Shown piece by piece: positions 8,539-18,371 of a DNA stretch of 64,000 nt. This stretch comes from Brevibacterium marinum. Lineage in GTDB: Bacteria; Actinomycetota; Actinomycetes; Actinomycetales; Brevibacteriaceae. Under the pieces are notes generated by a model, which did no database searches, was not told the DNA's origin, and worked only from the letters and a program-made list of their open reading frames with translations. The stretch lies in assembly GCF_011927955.1 (NCBI RefSeq), contig NZ_JAATJN010000001.1:4092001-4156000 (forward strand). The letters are read 5' to 3'. Position 1 is the first letter of the stretch. Every line of letters begins with the position of its first letter. Both the position numbers and the translations under genes were made by a program.

Positions 8539-9981
8539 TCACAGCTTCACGGCGACGGTCTTCGTCTGTGTGTACTCGTCGAGGGCTTCGATGGACTTCT
8601 CGCGACCGTAACCGGACTTCTTGAACCCGCCGAAGGGCAGTTCCACTCCCCCGCCGGCACCGTAGGTGTTGACGAAGACCTGCCCGGCCTCCACCTCGGC
8701 GGCGACCCGGTGGGCACGGGAGACGTTCTGCGTCCACAGGGCCGAGACCAGACCGTAGTCGGTGCCGTTGGCCAGAGCGATCGCCTCCTCTTCGTCGCCG
8801 AAGGCCATGGCCGCCACGACGGGGCCGAAGACCTCTTCCTGCGCGATCGTCGATCCCGGGGATACATTGTCCACGAGCGTCGGTGTGATGAAGGCACCAC
8901 CGGTGAGGTCGGCGGCGAGTCCTTCTGGTCGGGTTCCGCCGGTGAGGATCTCTGCGTTGCCGATGTGGGTCAGGAACCCTTCGACACGGGCCTGCTGCTT
9001 CTTGGAGATCAGGGGCCCGAGCATCGGGTCGTCGAGTCCGTAGCCGATAGTCACCTCCTCCATCGCGGCCGCCATCTTCTCCACCACCTCGGCGTGGACG
9101 TCCTGGGCGACGATGAGGCGGGAGCCGGCCGAGCAGGTCTGACCGGCGTTCTGGATGATCGAGCGCACCAGGGACGGGATCGCGGCGTCGACATCGGCGT
9201 CGGAGAAGACGATGTTCGCGGACTTCCCGCCGAGTTCGAGCACGGTCGGGATCACCCTGTCCGCGGCGGCGTGGGCGATCTGCGAACCGACCTGGGTCGA
9301 GCCGACGAAGCCCAGGTGGGCGATGCCGGGGTGGGCCGCCAGCGCCGCACCCGCCTCGGCGCCCAAGCCTGTGACCACGTTGAACACACCGTCGGGGTAG
9401 CCGACGGAGTGGATGAGCTCGGCCAGGCGGACCGTGGAGCGCGGCGTCTCGTCGGCAGGTTTGGCGACTGCGCAGTTGCCGGTGGCCAGTGAGGTCGCGG
9501 CGGCGCGGCCGATGAGCTGGAGCGGATAGTTCCAGGCCACGATGTGTCCGGTCACGCCGTAGGACTCGCGGCGCGTGTAGACGTGCATGTCCTCGCCCAT
9601 GGGGATCGAGTGCCCGTAGTAGGACTCGATGGTGTGGCCGTAGAATTCGAAGTAGCGGGCGCAGACGTCGACATCGGAATAGGCCTGGGTCAGGGGTTTG
9701 CCCGTGTCCTCGGATTCGAGGCTGGCCAGCTCGTCTCGGTTGGCCCGGATCACCTCGGCGGTGGTGAACAGCAGCTTCGATCGCTGCTCGGGGCTCGATC
9801 GTTTCCACTCCCGCTGCGCCCGGGCCGCGATCTTGACCGCGCGGTCGACTTCGTCACCGCCGCCGCGGGACACATCGCCGAGGTGCTCGCCCGTGGCCGG
9901 GTCGACGTTGGCGTAGGTGGTCAGGGACGGCACATGACGTCCGCCGATGAATGAGGTGGTCTGGGTGATCTGGGCGTTCAT
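8539..9981 (-). CDS. NAD(P)-dependent aldehyde dehydrogenase
   Basis: 480 aa, full family length. Key sites are the N169-like VAWNYPLQLIGR, the general base Glu249 in LELGGKSANIVF, and the nucleophile Cys283 in NAGQTCSAGSR; the C-terminal PFGGFKKSGYGREKS motif is present. It oxidises an aldehyde to an acid; the sequence is of the betaine-aldehyde/gamma-aminobutyraldehyde type but substrate is uncertain. I start it at ATG 9981, which overlaps the upstream stop as ATGA; a longer open frame upstream only covers the neighbour in another frame. Part of the asparaginase operon. Confidence 0.95.
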   Translation of the reverse strand: MNAQITQTTSFIGGRHVPSLTTYANVDPATGEHLGDVSRGGGDEVDRAVKIAARAQREWKRSSPEQRSKLLFTTAEVIRANRDELASLESEDTGKPLTQAYSDVDVCARYFEFYGHTIESYYGHSIPMGEDMHVYTRRESYGVTGHIVAWNYPLQLIGRAAATSLATGNCAVAKPADETPRSTVRLAELIHSVGYPDGVFNVVTGLGAEAGAALAAHPGIAHLGFVGSTQVGSQIAHAAADRVIPTVLELGGKSANIVFSDADVDAAIPSLVRSIIQNAGQTCSAGSRLIVAQDVHAEVVEKMAAAMEEVTIGYGLDDPMLGPLISKKQQARVEGFLTHIGNAEILTGGTRPEGLAADLTGGAFITPTLVDNVSPGSTIAQEEVFGPVVAAMAFGDEEEAIALANGTDYGLVSALWTQNVSRAHRVAAEVEAGQVFVNTYGAGGGVELPFGGFKKSGYGREKSIEALDEYTQTKTVAVKL

Positions 9982-10379
9982 CGCCGGCCCTCCAGTTCTG
10001 CCGAGGTGTACAGGGGGACGAAGTCGCTGATGTCGGCGCGCGTGCCGGAGGCGTCGACCGCGCCGTCGGCGAGCGCTGCGGAGAATTCGGTCTTGCCGGT
10101 CACGATCTCCAGCCACACCTGCGCCGAGGTTTCCACGACGTTGGGCGGTGTGCCGCGGGTGTGCCGGGGCCCCGGGATGCACTGGGTGACCCCGAAAGGC
10201 GGCACTCGGACCTCGACGCTGTTGCCCTCTGCGCGTGTGGCCAGCTCCTCGAGCGTGAATCTCACCGCGGTGGCCAGCGTCGACCGGTCCGCCGGTGCGG
10301 CGTCGGCACCCGAGTGCACCGCCCACATCTCGAGCGCGTTGCGGCCCTGGTCGGGGTCGATCCTTCTGCGAATCGCCAT
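9978..10379 (-). CDS. Sterol carrier family protein
   Basis: 133 aa, soluble. The stretch AVRFTLEELATRAEGNSVEVRVPPFGVTQCIPGPRHTRG is typical of the actinobacterial proteins annotated as sterol carrier family; the ending FVPLYTSAELEG also fits. Ligand and role are unknown; such genes commonly lie beside purine or asparaginase genes in Actinobacteria. It overlaps the asparaginase stop by one base (TGATG) and the aldehyde dehydrogenase start by four (ATGA), so the three are coupled. Confidence 0.82.
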   Translation of the reverse strand: MAIRRRIDPDQGRNALEMWAVHSGADAAPADRSTLATAVRFTLEELATRAEGNSVEVRVPPFGVTQCIPGPRHTRGTPPNVVETSAQVWLEIVTGKTEFSAALADGAVDASGTRADISDFVPLYTSAELEGRR

Positions 10380-11536
10380 CAGCTCTGCTCCCTCTGCCTG
10401 ATATCGGCTACATCTTCACCCACGACGACCCGCCCGACAACTGCCGTCCGCCCCTCGGAATCGGTGCCGCCGGTGACGGGGTCCGTGATCGCGGTGGTGA
10501 CCTCGCCGAGGTGGTCGTCGGTCACGTTCGGAAGTGCCCCTGCCTTGCGCAGCAGGGTCAGTGCCACCAGCCCAGTGGCCCGTGACGAGCCGTCGAGGCA
10601 TTTCAGCGCCACCGAGTATCCCGTCTTCGTGGCCATGACGATGACGCCCTCGGCTCCCCCTTTGGCGAAGACGCCGAGGCGGTCGATGACGCTCGAGTTC
10701 GGGCGTCCGTGGCCCTCGATCGCCCAGGGATCGGCGAAGACGCCGTCCATGAGGGTGCGGGCGGCGGATGCGTACGACCGGTAATCCGTCGCCGAGGCGA
10801 TCGCTGAGGCCGCGTGGCTCGCTGAGTCCGCGGTGCCGGCTGAGTCAGCGGCGCCGGGATCCGCGCCCATGCTGCCCTGTCGCACCACACGGCCGATCCC
10901 TCGCGCCAGGCCAACCAGGCTGAGTGCGAACACCGGGGCACCACAGCCGTCGGTGCCCACAGCCGCCGGCGTCTCACCGGAGAATGCCTCGACCACCTCG
11001 GCGACCTTCGTCTGCACCGGATGGGCGGGATCGAGGTAGCTCTCGGTCTCCGCACCGACGGCGAGCGCCGCCATGAGGAACGCGGTGTGTTTGCCGGAGC
11101 AGTTGAAGTACAGGGGCGACTTCGGGTCGGTGTCGGCGTCACCGCTCTTCGCAGCCCGTTCCTGGAGGCTGCGGCGGAAGGCAGCGTCGGCGGGATGTGC
11201 CGACGGGCACTGCAGGTCATCGACGCTCAGTCCGGCGGTGTCGAGCATGCCGGCCACCACCTCGGCGTGTCCGGATTCGCACTTGTGGGAGGCGGTCGCC
11301 AGAGCCGCTGACACACCACTGATCTGCGCGCCGAGCGACATCGCGGCGATCGCCTGGAGGGGTTTGAGGCTCGACCGGGTGAACACGGGAACCTCAGGCG
11401 CACCGAGGCTGATCAGGGGTGATCCATCCGGGTCGAGGACGACGGCGGAACCGATGTGGCGGGATTCTGCGAATCCGCTGCGCACGACTGCGGCCAGCTC
11501 GGCGGCGTCGGCGGAAGTGAAAGTGGAACGAGTCAC
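10379..11536 (-). CDS. Asparaginase (AsnA/AnsA-type II family, PF06089)
   Basis: 385 aa. Hydrolysis of asparagine to aspartate and ammonia is expected. Conserved parts include ESRHIGSAVVLDPDG, FTRSSLKPLQAIA, ASHKCESGH, FNCSGKHTAFL and GTDGCGAPVFALSL, all landmarks of this Ser/Thr-dependent asparaginase family. About residues 222-250 are a low-complexity Ala/Ser/Asp insert unlike the rest. The start is GTG at 11536: TAGGCT lies at 11549-11544 on the minus strand, seven bases before it, so the mRNA is probably leaderless. First gene of a four-gene operon and divergent from purDC with only 33 bp between starts. Confidence 0.92.
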   Translation of the reverse strand: MTRSTFTSADAAELAAVVRSGFAESRHIGSAVVLDPDGSPLISLGAPEVPVFTRSSLKPLQAIAAMSLGAQISGVSAALATASHKCESGHAEVVAGMLDTAGLSVDDLQCPSAHPADAAFRRSLQERAAKSGDADTDPKSPLYFNCSGKHTAFLMAALAVGAETESYLDPAHPVQTKVAEVVEAFSGETPAAVGTDGCGAPVFALSLVGLARGIGRVVRQGSMGADPGAADSAGTADSASHAASAIASATDYRSYASAARTLMDGVFADPWAIEGHGRPNSSVIDRLGVFAKGGAEGVIVMATKTGYSVALKCLDGSSRATGLVALTLLRKAGALPNVTDDHLGEVTTAITDPVTGGTDSEGRTAVVGRVVVGEDVADIRQREQS

Positions 11537-11569
11537 GCACTCAAGCCTACGACCTTATAGGCTGGTGGT
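11537..11569. promoter_or_regulatory. Divergent leaderless promoter pair
   Basis: In 33 bp there are two TAGGCT elements on opposite strands: minus 11549-11544, seven bases before the asparaginase GTG, and plus 11558-11563, six bases before the purDC GTG. No Shine-Dalgarno sequence precedes either start. The -35 region of each promoter lies within the coding sequence of the opposite gene. Confidence 0.6.
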
Positions 11570-13948
11570 GTGAAGGTTCTTGTCATCGGTTCGGGCTCCC
11601 GCGAACACGCCCTCGTCCTTGCTCTGTCCCGCGACCCCCAGGTCGACGCCGTCATCGCCGCGCCCGGCAACCCGGGCATCGCTGCGATCGCGCACACCGC
11701 AGCCGTGGATATGAACGACTCCGCCGCGGTGACCGCTCTGGCGGAGACGCTCGACGTTGACCTCGTCGTCATCGGCCCCGAGGCGCCACTGGTCGCCGGG
11801 GTCGCCGACGCCCTGCGCCAGGCCTCGTTCCCGGTCTTCGGCCCCAGCTCCGAGGCCGCTGTCCTCGAAGGGTCGAAGGCCTTCGCGAAGGAGGTCATGG
11901 AGTCCGCCGGCGTGCCCACCGCACGCACCGTCGTTGCCTACACCTCCGACGAGGCGGCCGCAGCCCTCGATGACTTCGGCGCCCCGTACGTGGTCAAGGC
12001 CGATGGGCTGGCCGCCGGCAAGGGCGTCGTCGTGACCTCCGATCGCGCCGAGGCCCTGACCCACGCCTCCTCCTGCCTCGAGGTCTCCGACCGGGTCGTC
12101 ATCGAGGACTACCTCGACGGCCCCGAGGTCTCCCTCTTCGTCCTCTCCGACGGTCGGCACACCCTGCCGCTGGCTCCGGCCCAGGACTTCAAGCGCATCG
12201 GCGACGGCGACACCGGCCCGAACACCGGCGGCATGGGCGCCTACTCGCCGCTGCCGTGGATTCCGGCCGGGACCGTCGACGAGATCATGTCCACCGTCGC
12301 CCAACCGGTCATCGATGAGATGACGCGCCGCGGCACCCCGTTCGTCGGTCTGCTCTACTGTGGTCTCGCGCTGACTTCGAAGGGCCTGCGGGTCGTCGAG
12401 TTCAATGTCCGCTTCGGCGACCCCGAGACGCAGTCCGTGCTCGCCCGTCTGCGCAGCCCGCTGGGGCAGACCATGCTCGCCGCCGCCGAGGGTCGCCTCG
12501 ACGAGGTCGGCGAACTCGAGTGGGACCCGCGCACCTCGGTGACCGTGGTCATGGCCGCCGAGAACTACCCGAACACTCCGCGCACCGGCGACATCATCCG
12601 CGGCCTGGGCACGGCCGACGAGCTCGACGACGTCCACATCCTCCATGCCGGCACCTCCCTGGCCAAGGACACGGGCGCCGGCTTCGCCCCCGAGGATACC
12701 GTCATCTCCGAGGACATCGCCGAGACCGGTGACATCGTCACTTCGGGTGGCCGGGTGCTCTCCGTCGTCTCACTCGGCGATGGTCTCGACGAGGCGCGGG
12801 CCAAGGCCTACTCCGCTGTGGCCGAGGTCAAGTGGGACGGCGAACAGCATCGGACCGACATCGCCGAGGTGGCCGCCGGCGGGCAGATCACCGTAGCCGA
12901 CATCTACCCGGCACCCGCAGCGGCATCGGCTGCTGCAGCGGCGTCGGCGGACGAGCCGACTGCCGCCCCGGCACCGGCTGCGGTCGCTGCGTCGGCGGAC
13001 GAGCCGACGCTGCCGTTCTCGGTCGGAGACCCAATACCCGCCTCGGCGGGGCTCGATTCCTCGGCTCCAGCTCTGCCGGGCTGGACGCACGTGTACTCGG
13101 GCAAGGTTCGCGACCTCTACATTCCCGAAGAGGCCGCCGACGCCGCGTCTGCCGAGCAGCTGCTCATGGTCGCCTCGGATCGCATCTCCGCCTATGACTG
13201 GGTCCTCGACTCCGAGATCCCGGACAAGGGCAAGGTGCTGACGGGCCTGAGCCTGTGGTGGTTCGACCAACTCTCCGAAGTCATCGGCAACCATGTCATC
13301 AGCTCCGACGTTCCGGAAGCCGTGGCCGGCCGCGGCCTCATCGTGAAGAACCTGTCGATGCTGCCCGTCGAATGCGTGGCACGGGGCTACCTCACCGGAT
13401 CCGGCATGGCCGACTACAAGGCGACCGGCTCCGTGTGCGGCGTCCCGCTGCCTGCAGGCCTCGTCGAAGCCGACCGGTTGGAGCCCGCGATCTTCACCCC
13501 GGCGACCAAGGCCGAACTGGGAGACCACGACGAGAACGTCAGCTTCGAACAGGTCTCGGAGACCATCGGCGCCGAGGCGGCAGAGAAGGTCCGTGATCTG
13601 ACGATCGAGATCTACCAGCGGGCCGAGGCGATCGCCCGCGAGCGCGGCATCATCCTCGCCGACACGAAGTTCGAGTTCGGGACGCTGCCGGACGGCACGC
13701 TGGTCCTCGGCGACGAGGTGCTCACCCCGGACTCCTCGCGTTTCTGGGACGCCGAGGGCTACGAGGCGGGCAAGGCGCAGGCGAGCTTCGACAAGCAGTT
13801 CGTCCGCGACTGGCTGACGACGGAGTCCGGTTGGGACAAGTCCTCGGACACTGCCCCACCGGCACTGCCCGCCGAGGTGGTCGAAAAGACCCGCGCCCGC
13901 TACGTCGAGGCCTTCGAGAAGCTCACGGGCCAGAAGTTCCCCGGCTAG
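11570..13948 (+). CDS. purDC: PurD-PurC fusion: GAR synthetase / SAICAR synthetase
   Basis: 792 aa. Residues 1-440 are a complete phosphoribosylamine-glycine ligase (start KVLVIGSGSREHAL, then ADGLAAGKGV, GDTGPNTGGMGAYSP, EFNVRFGDPETQ). Residues about 504-792 are a complete SAICAR synthetase (YSGKVRDLY, VASDRISAYDW, VKNLSMLPVECVARGYL, ADTKFEFG, LTPDSSRFW). They are joined by a 58-residue Ala/Pro-rich linker holding two copies of ASADEPT. The two enzymes act at purine steps 2 and 8 (counting from PRPP), so the fusion does not join consecutive reactions. GTG start, probably leaderless. I see no frameshift or stop between the parts. A large hairpin follows. Confidence 0.96.
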   Translation: MKVLVIGSGSREHALVLALSRDPQVDAVIAAPGNPGIAAIAHTAAVDMNDSAAVTALAETLDVDLVVIGPEAPLVAGVADALRQASFPVFGPSSEAAVLEGSKAFAKEVMESAGVPTARTVVAYTSDEAAAALDDFGAPYVVKADGLAAGKGVVVTSDRAEALTHASSCLEVSDRVVIEDYLDGPEVSLFVLSDGRHTLPLAPAQDFKRIGDGDTGPNTGGMGAYSPLPWIPAGTVDEIMSTVAQPVIDEMTRRGTPFVGLLYCGLALTSKGLRVVEFNVRFGDPETQSVLARLRSPLGQTMLAAAEGRLDEVGELEWDPRTSVTVVMAAENYPNTPRTGDIIRGLGTADELDDVHILHAGTSLAKDTGAGFAPEDTVISEDIAETGDIVTSGGRVLSVVSLGDGLDEARAKAYSAVAEVKWDGEQHRTDIAEVAAGGQITVADIYPAPAAASAAAAASADEPTAAPAPAAVAASADEPTLPFSVGDPIPASAGLDSSAPALPGWTHVYSGKVRDLYIPEEAADAASAEQLLMVASDRISAYDWVLDSEIPDKGKVLTGLSLWWFDQLSEVIGNHVISSDVPEAVAGRGLIVKNLSMLPVECVARGYLTGSGMADYKATGSVCGVPLPAGLVEADRLEPAIFTPATKAELGDHDENVSFEQVSETIGAEAAEKVRDLTIEIYQRAEAIARERGIILADTKFEFGTLPDGTLVLGDEVLTPDSSRFWDAEGYEAGKAQASFDKQFVRDWLTTESGWDKSSDTAPPALPAEVVEKTRARYVEAFEKLTGQKFPG

Positions 13949-13967
13949 CCTCTCTCACCGAGACGAC

Positions 13968-14017
13968 GACGGAGCGCCGTAACCACTGCGTACGCACAGT
14001 GGTTTCGGCGCTCCGTC
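13968..14017 (+). terminator. Strong hairpin terminator after purDC
   Basis: Arms 13968-13988 and 13997-14017 pair over 20 bp with a single T-T mismatch around an 8-base loop (CGTACGCA). It lies 20 bases after the stop. No T-run follows, as is common in high-GC Actinobacteria. Confidence 0.8.
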
Positions 14018-14372
14018 GCTGTCTCGAAAGCGGGAGGGACTTCAGCCGCGTGGATAAGCCCTGACTGCCACTGCGACGCCGCCACGCCCTCATCACCCGA
14101 GCACCACGCACGAAGGTACTGATTCAGCAGGCATTAGTGTCTTTCATGCGCGAATTTTCGCCAAACGTCATCTCATACAACGGATTCGATAGACGTAACC
14201 TACGGGTTCCGCTAGTGTGTGTGACCAACAGTGACGGGTGACACATGCAGTCGTCCGAGCCACACAGAGACGTGCAATTCGGCGGGAAGTGCACCGATCG
14301 ACCGGCAATGACATCCTGCGAAGCGCATTCGATGCGCCTCGCCTCACCTTCGACAAGGAAGTCGGGAGGAAC
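14018..14372 (+). promoter_or_regulatory. Leader region of amidohydrolase-pot operon
   Basis: This 355-bp gap is less GC-rich than its surroundings and holds the operon promoter. ATTAGTGT at 14133-14140 is a plausible -10, and five bases later an ATG (14146) opens a 31-codon frame ending at 14241; a second TAGTGT lies near 14212. No known riboswitch fold is recognised. The exact promoter is uncertain. Confidence 0.35.
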
Positions 14373-16058
14373 ATGAACCTCGACGTTCTCGACGTCAGCA
14401 TCTTCGACGGCCACTCCGTCCTGCCCGCGAACCGCATCAGCATCCGCGACGGAATCATCACCGAGATCGGCACCGGCGAGGCGGCCGAACCCGCCGCGAC
14501 CACCATCACGGCCACGGGGAAGCTCATCACACCCGGGTTCGTCGACGCTCATGTGCACACGACCTTCGGCGGGCAGGAATCCCTGGCCTGCGACGTGAGC
14601 GGGGCCGAGGACCTCGATGCCGTACTCGAAGTCATCCGCGAGTACTTGGCCGCGACCGGCCACACGGCCTCTGCCGCGACCGACCACCCGGTCTCTGCCG
14701 CCGCCGATCGCCCGGCCCCAGCCGAGAACCGTGCTTGGGTCACGGGAGGCGGTTGGTCGATGGCCGACTTTCCCGGAGGCGCACCGAGTGCCGCAGTCCT
14801 CGACGAGCTGAGCCCGGACCGGCCCATCATCCTGCTCAGCGCCGACCACCACTCGGCGTGGGTGAACTCGGCGGCCATGAACCTCGCCGGTCTCGACGCC
14901 TCCACCCCCACTCCGCGAGGCGGTGTGATCGAGAGGGGCGAGGACGGAACACCGACCGGGTGCCTGCACGAATCTGCCATGGACCTCGTCACAGCGACCC
15001 TGCCCGCGGCCACCGACTCCGCCATACGAGCCGGCCTGCTCGCCGGGCAGAACTATCTCCACCGCCTCGGCGTCACCGCGTGGATGGACGCCATCGTCGG
15101 CGACTATTCCGGCCACCGCTCGCCCTACGACGCCTACGTCCAGTCACACGATGCCGGCGACCTGACCGCCGAGGTGGTCGGCAGCCTGTGGTGGCCCCGT
15201 GACGTCGAAGACATCGACGCCCAGGTCGCGGTTCTGCTCGAGAAGCGACGGACTAAGGGCGACTTTCGCACCACCTCGGTGAAGTTCATGCTCGACGGCA
15301 TCGTCGAATCCCGCACGGCCGCGATGAGCACCGAGTACAGCTGCGCCTGCGGCGGCTTCGGGACCAGCTACTTCACCCGCGAACACCTCCACCGGGCCTT
15401 CGCCGCCCTCGACGCGGCCGGTTTCGACATCCACTGCCACGCGATCGGGGACGCCGCCGTCAAGGCAGCCCTCGACGCATTCGACGCCATCGGAACCGGT
15501 AGGGCCTGCGATCGCCGGCACCACATCGCCCACGTCCAGGTCGTCGATCCCGTCGATGTGCCCCGCTTCGCCGAGCTCGGGATCACCGCGAACCTGCAGG
15601 CGCTGTGGGCCTGCCACGACCAACAGATGATCGATCTCAACGTGCCCTGCCTCGGTGCTGAGCGCACCGGTTGGCTCTACCCCTTCAAGTCTTTCGCCGA
15701 GGCGGGTACGCACCTGGCGATGGGATCGGACTGGCCGGTTTCGACGGCCGACCCGTGGGAGGCGATCCATGTCGCCGTCAATCGCTGCCACCCGGACGCG
15801 GGCGATCCGGCACCGCTCCTGCCCGAGCAGGCCATCGACCTGAGCACGGCGCTGCGCGCCTACACCTCCGGTTCCGCGCACCTGCTGCGGTCGGAGATCA
15901 ACGGGCGACTGTGCACGGGAGCCGTCGCCAACCTCGCGCTGGCGAGTGAGAACCCCTTCGAACTCGACCCGCGAGGACTCGTCGAGGTGCAAAACGAACT
16001 GACGATCGCGGGCGGCCGCATCGTATTCGACGCCGCTGCAGCAGAAAGGCAATCATGA
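14373..16058 (+). CDS. Metal-dependent amidohydrolase (YtcJ-like, amidohydrolase 3)
   Basis: 561 aa. The fold begins with a small beta-sandwich (about 1-50), then [11 protein letters not shown] near residues 55-65 gives the first metal ligands; later [27 protein letters not shown] and [24 protein letters not shown] are typical of the YtcJ/exoenzyme-regulatory-protein-like group that hydrolyses amide or N-substituted bonds. An Ala/Asp/Pro-rich duplicated insert lies at about residues 97-120. GGGAGG precedes the ATG at 14373; an in-frame ATG at 14238 would add an unlikely Arg-rich leader. It is the first gene of an operon with a polyamine-type ABC importer, overlapping potA by four bases, so its substrate is probably what the importer brings in. 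Confidence 0.88.
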   Translation: MNLDVLDVSIFDGHSVLPANRISIRDGIITEIGTGEAAEPAATTITATGKLITPGFVDAHVHTTFGGQESLACDVSGAEDLDAVLEVIREYLAATGHTASAATDHPVSAAADRPAPAENRAWVTGGGWSMADFPGGAPSAAVLDELSPDRPIILLSADHHSAWVNSAAMNLAGLDASTPTPRGGVIERGEDGTPTGCLHESAMDLVTATLPAATDSAIRAGLLAGQNYLHRLGVTAWMDAIVGDYSGHRSPYDAYVQSHDAGDLTAEVVGSLWWPRDVEDIDAQVAVLLEKRRTKGDFRTTSVKFMLDGIVESRTAAMSTEYSCACGGFGTSYFTREHLHRAFAALDAAGFDIHCHAIGDAAVKAALDAFDAIGTGRACDRRHHIAHVQVVDPVDVPRFAELGITANLQALWACHDQQMIDLNVPCLGAERTGWLYPFKSFAEAGTHLAMGSDWPVSTADPWEAIHVAVNRCHPDAGDPAPLLPEQAIDLSTALRAYTSGSAHLLRSEINGRLCTGAVANLALASENPFELDPRGLVEVQNELTIAGGRIVFDAAAAERQS

Positions 16059-17215
16059 CCACAACAGCCACGCCAGAGACACCTGCTTTCCCGCAGGTCG
16101 AACACCTGGAGGTCCGAGGAGTCAAGAAGGTCTTCGGAGACAACACCGCGATCGAACGCCTCGACCTGTCCGTGCGCAAGGGTGAGTTCCTCTCCCTCCT
16201 GGGCCCGTCGGGCTGCGGAAAGACCACCCTGCTGCGCATGATCGCCGGGTTCGAGGCTCCCACCGACGGCGCGATCCTCCTCTCGGGCAAGGACATCGTC
16301 ACTCTCCCGCCGCACCGGCGACCCGTGAACACGGTGTTCCAGTCCTACCTGCTCTTCCCCCATATGAACATCGCCGACAACATCGCCTACGGCCTCAAGC
16401 AGGCCAAGGTCCCCAAACCGGAGATCGCCGAGCGGGTCCGCGAAGTCCTCGTGCTCGTCCAGATGGAGGATTTCGCCGCACGCAGACCCGAACAGCTCTC
16501 CGGTGGTCAGCAGCAGCGTATCGCTCTGGCGCGCGCACTGGTCAACCGCCCGCAGGTCCTGCTCCTCGACGAGCCGATGTCGGCTCTCGACCGGAAGCTG
16601 CGAGAGGAGATGCAGCTCGAGCTCAAACGCCTGCACGCGAACCTCGGCACCACTTTCGTCTTCGTCACCCATGACCAGCAGGAGGCGCTGGCGATGAGCG
16701 ACCGCATCGTCGTCATGTACGACGGAGTCATCCAGCAGGTCGGCAGCGGGGAGGAGATCTACGAGGAGCCGGGCAACCGGTTCGTCGCGGGCTTCATCGG
16801 CAAACAGAATTTCATCCCGGTCACCGTGACCGAGGTCGACGGCGCGGGTGCCACCCTGCAGAGCAGGAACTCGGTGATGCACACGAGCGCGGTCGAGGCC
16901 AAGCCCGCCACGGCGCATTCGGCCGAAGGCGGTGGGCCGCTGCAACAGGGGACGGAGGTTCGGGCCGCTATCCGGCCCGAACGGATGCGAATCGCTGAAG
17001 CCGACCCAGCGGCCGGGTCGACTCCGAACACCGCGCCCGGCACCGTCATCTCCACGTCGTTCCTCGGCGATGTCGTCCAGTACATGGTGCGGTCGGGAAC
17101 GAACGACGAGATCCTCGCCCGCGTCCCGGCAGCGGGTGCCCGACTCTTCGAACAGGGAGATGAGGTCGCGTTGGCCTGGGAATCGGATGCTGTGGCGGTG
17201 TTCGCCCATGGGTGA
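16055..17215 (+). CDS. potA: Polyamine-type ABC importer ATPase
   Basis: 386 aa. Walker [10 protein letters not shown] (residues 50-58), Q-loop [21 protein letters not shown], signature LSGGQQQR, Walker B VLLLDEP with catalytic Glu, and H-loop VTHDQQEA are all intact. A C-terminal TOBE-like regulatory domain (about 240-380) contains a Gly/Ala-rich variable stretch. It energises uptake of a polyamine or related cation with the downstream binding protein and two permeases. ATGA overlap with the amidohydrolase gene; overlaps the start of the binding-protein gene by eight bases. Confidence 0.94.
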   Translation: MTTTATPETPAFPQVEHLEVRGVKKVFGDNTAIERLDLSVRKGEFLSLLGPSGCGKTTLLRMIAGFEAPTDGAILLSGKDIVTLPPHRRPVNTVFQSYLLFPHMNIADNIAYGLKQAKVPKPEIAERVREVLVLVQMEDFAARRPEQLSGGQQQRIALARALVNRPQVLLLDEPMSALDRKLREEMQLELKRLHANLGTTFVFVTHDQQEALAMSDRIVVMYDGVIQQVGSGEEIYEEPGNRFVAGFIGKQNFIPVTVTEVDGAGATLQSRNSVMHTSAVEAKPATAHSAEGGGPLQQGTEVRAAIRPERMRIAEADPAAGSTPNTAPGTVISTSFLGDVVQYMVRSGTNDEILARVPAAGARLFEQGDEVALAWESDAVAVFAHG

Positions 17216-18371
17216 GCACTCCCCGATCAATGTGCTCGCTCCGAATCACAAGGTCAACGCGATCACACGCCGAGCGGCGCTGGCCGGATTCGGCGTCATC
17301 GGCCTCGGTGCGCTGACCGCCTGCGGGCGGAACACGAGCATGGCCGACTCGCCGCCGACCGACGGTGAGATCGAGTCGAAGCTCAACCTCTACACCTGGG
17401 GCGACTACGACTCTCCGGATCTGCTGGGACAGTTCCGAGACGAGTTCGACGTCCTCCTGCAAGTCGACTCCTACGGGTCGAACGAAGAACTCATCGCCAA
17501 GCTGTCCTCGAGCCGAGGCACGTCCGGATACGATGTCGTCGTCCCGACCGGGTCCCAGATCGACCGATTCGCCAGCCATGACCTGCTCCAGCGCTTGGAC
17601 CTGTCGCTGATCCCGAACTTCTCGCACATGGACCCGAACTTCACCGACCAGGCGTTCGACCCCGGCAACGAGTACACGATCTGCAAGGCCTGGGGCACGA
17701 CCGGCTACGCTTATCGCACCGATGTCATCACACGAAAGATGACCTCCTGGCAGGACTTCATCGACGCAGCCCATGACGAGGCCTCCGGACGGACCTCGCT
17801 GCTCTCCGACCCGTGGGAACTCACGGCGATCTCGCTGGCCACGCTCGGATACAGCCTCAATACGACCGATGAGAAGGAACTCGCCGAGGCCGAGAAGGTC
17901 CTCGTCGACGAGGTCGCACCCAATGTTCGCGCCTATTTCGGCAGTGCATCGACCGGCATGATCCAGGGCAGCTTCGACCTCATGCAGTCCTACAACGGCG
18001 ATGCGCGACAGGGGTTCAACCAGGTCGACAATCCCGACGACTGGAAGTATGTCTTCCCGACTCCCTCGGCGAACCTGTGGATGGACTGTTGGGCGATCGC
18101 CACCGGGGCTCCGCATCCCGATGCCGCGCATGAGTTCATCAACTTCATGATCTCCCCGGAGAACTCCATGACTCAGATCGAGTACATCGGCTACCCGATC
18201 GGGGTCAAGGGCACGGAAGAGAAGGCCAGGAAGGCCGAGCTCGACAACATCGATCTCATCTTCCCCGATCAGACGGTCCTCGACCGCCTCGAAGCCAGCA
18301 TCTTCAACGAGGGCATGGCGGCACGGGTCGACATCCTCACCGAAGCCAAAAGGAGGTCGGGAGCAGCATGA
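17208..18371 (+). CDS. potD: Spermidine/putrescine-type substrate-binding lipoprotein
   Basis: 387 aa from the ATG at 17208. The N-terminus carries a twin-Arg-like [20 protein letters not shown] signal ending in a lipobox (LTAC), so the mature protein is probably a lipoprotein. The body has PotD landmarks: [53 protein letters not shown] and [18 protein letters not shown]. It captures the amine outside the membrane for PotABC. The start overlaps the potA end by eight bases and no other ribosome site is seen, so translation is coupled. The ligand cannot be fixed from sequence. Confidence 0.93.
   Translation: MGEHSPINVLAPNHKVNAITRRAALAGFGVIGLGALTACGRNTSMADSPPTDGEIESKLNLYTWGDYDSPDLLGQFRDEFDVLLQVDSYGSNEELIAKLSSSRGTSGYDVVVPTGSQIDRFASHDLLQRLDLSLIPNFSHMDPNFTDQAFDPGNEYTICKAWGTTGYAYRTDVITRKMTSWQDFIDAAHDEASGRTSLLSDPWELTAISLATLGYSLNTTDEKELAEAEKVLVDEVAPNVRAYFGSASTGMIQGSFDLMQSYNGDARQGFNQVDNPDDWKYVFPTPSANLWMDCWAIATGAPHPDAAHEFINFMISPENSMTQIEYIGYPIGVKGTEEKARKAELDNIDLIFPDQTVLDRLEASIFNEGMAARVDILTEAKRRSGAA

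Noticed and set aside
7380..8624. 414-codon plus-strand frame over the EamA gene
   Set aside because: Antisense of a clear DMT permease; translation is repeat-rich and Asp/Arg-dominated.
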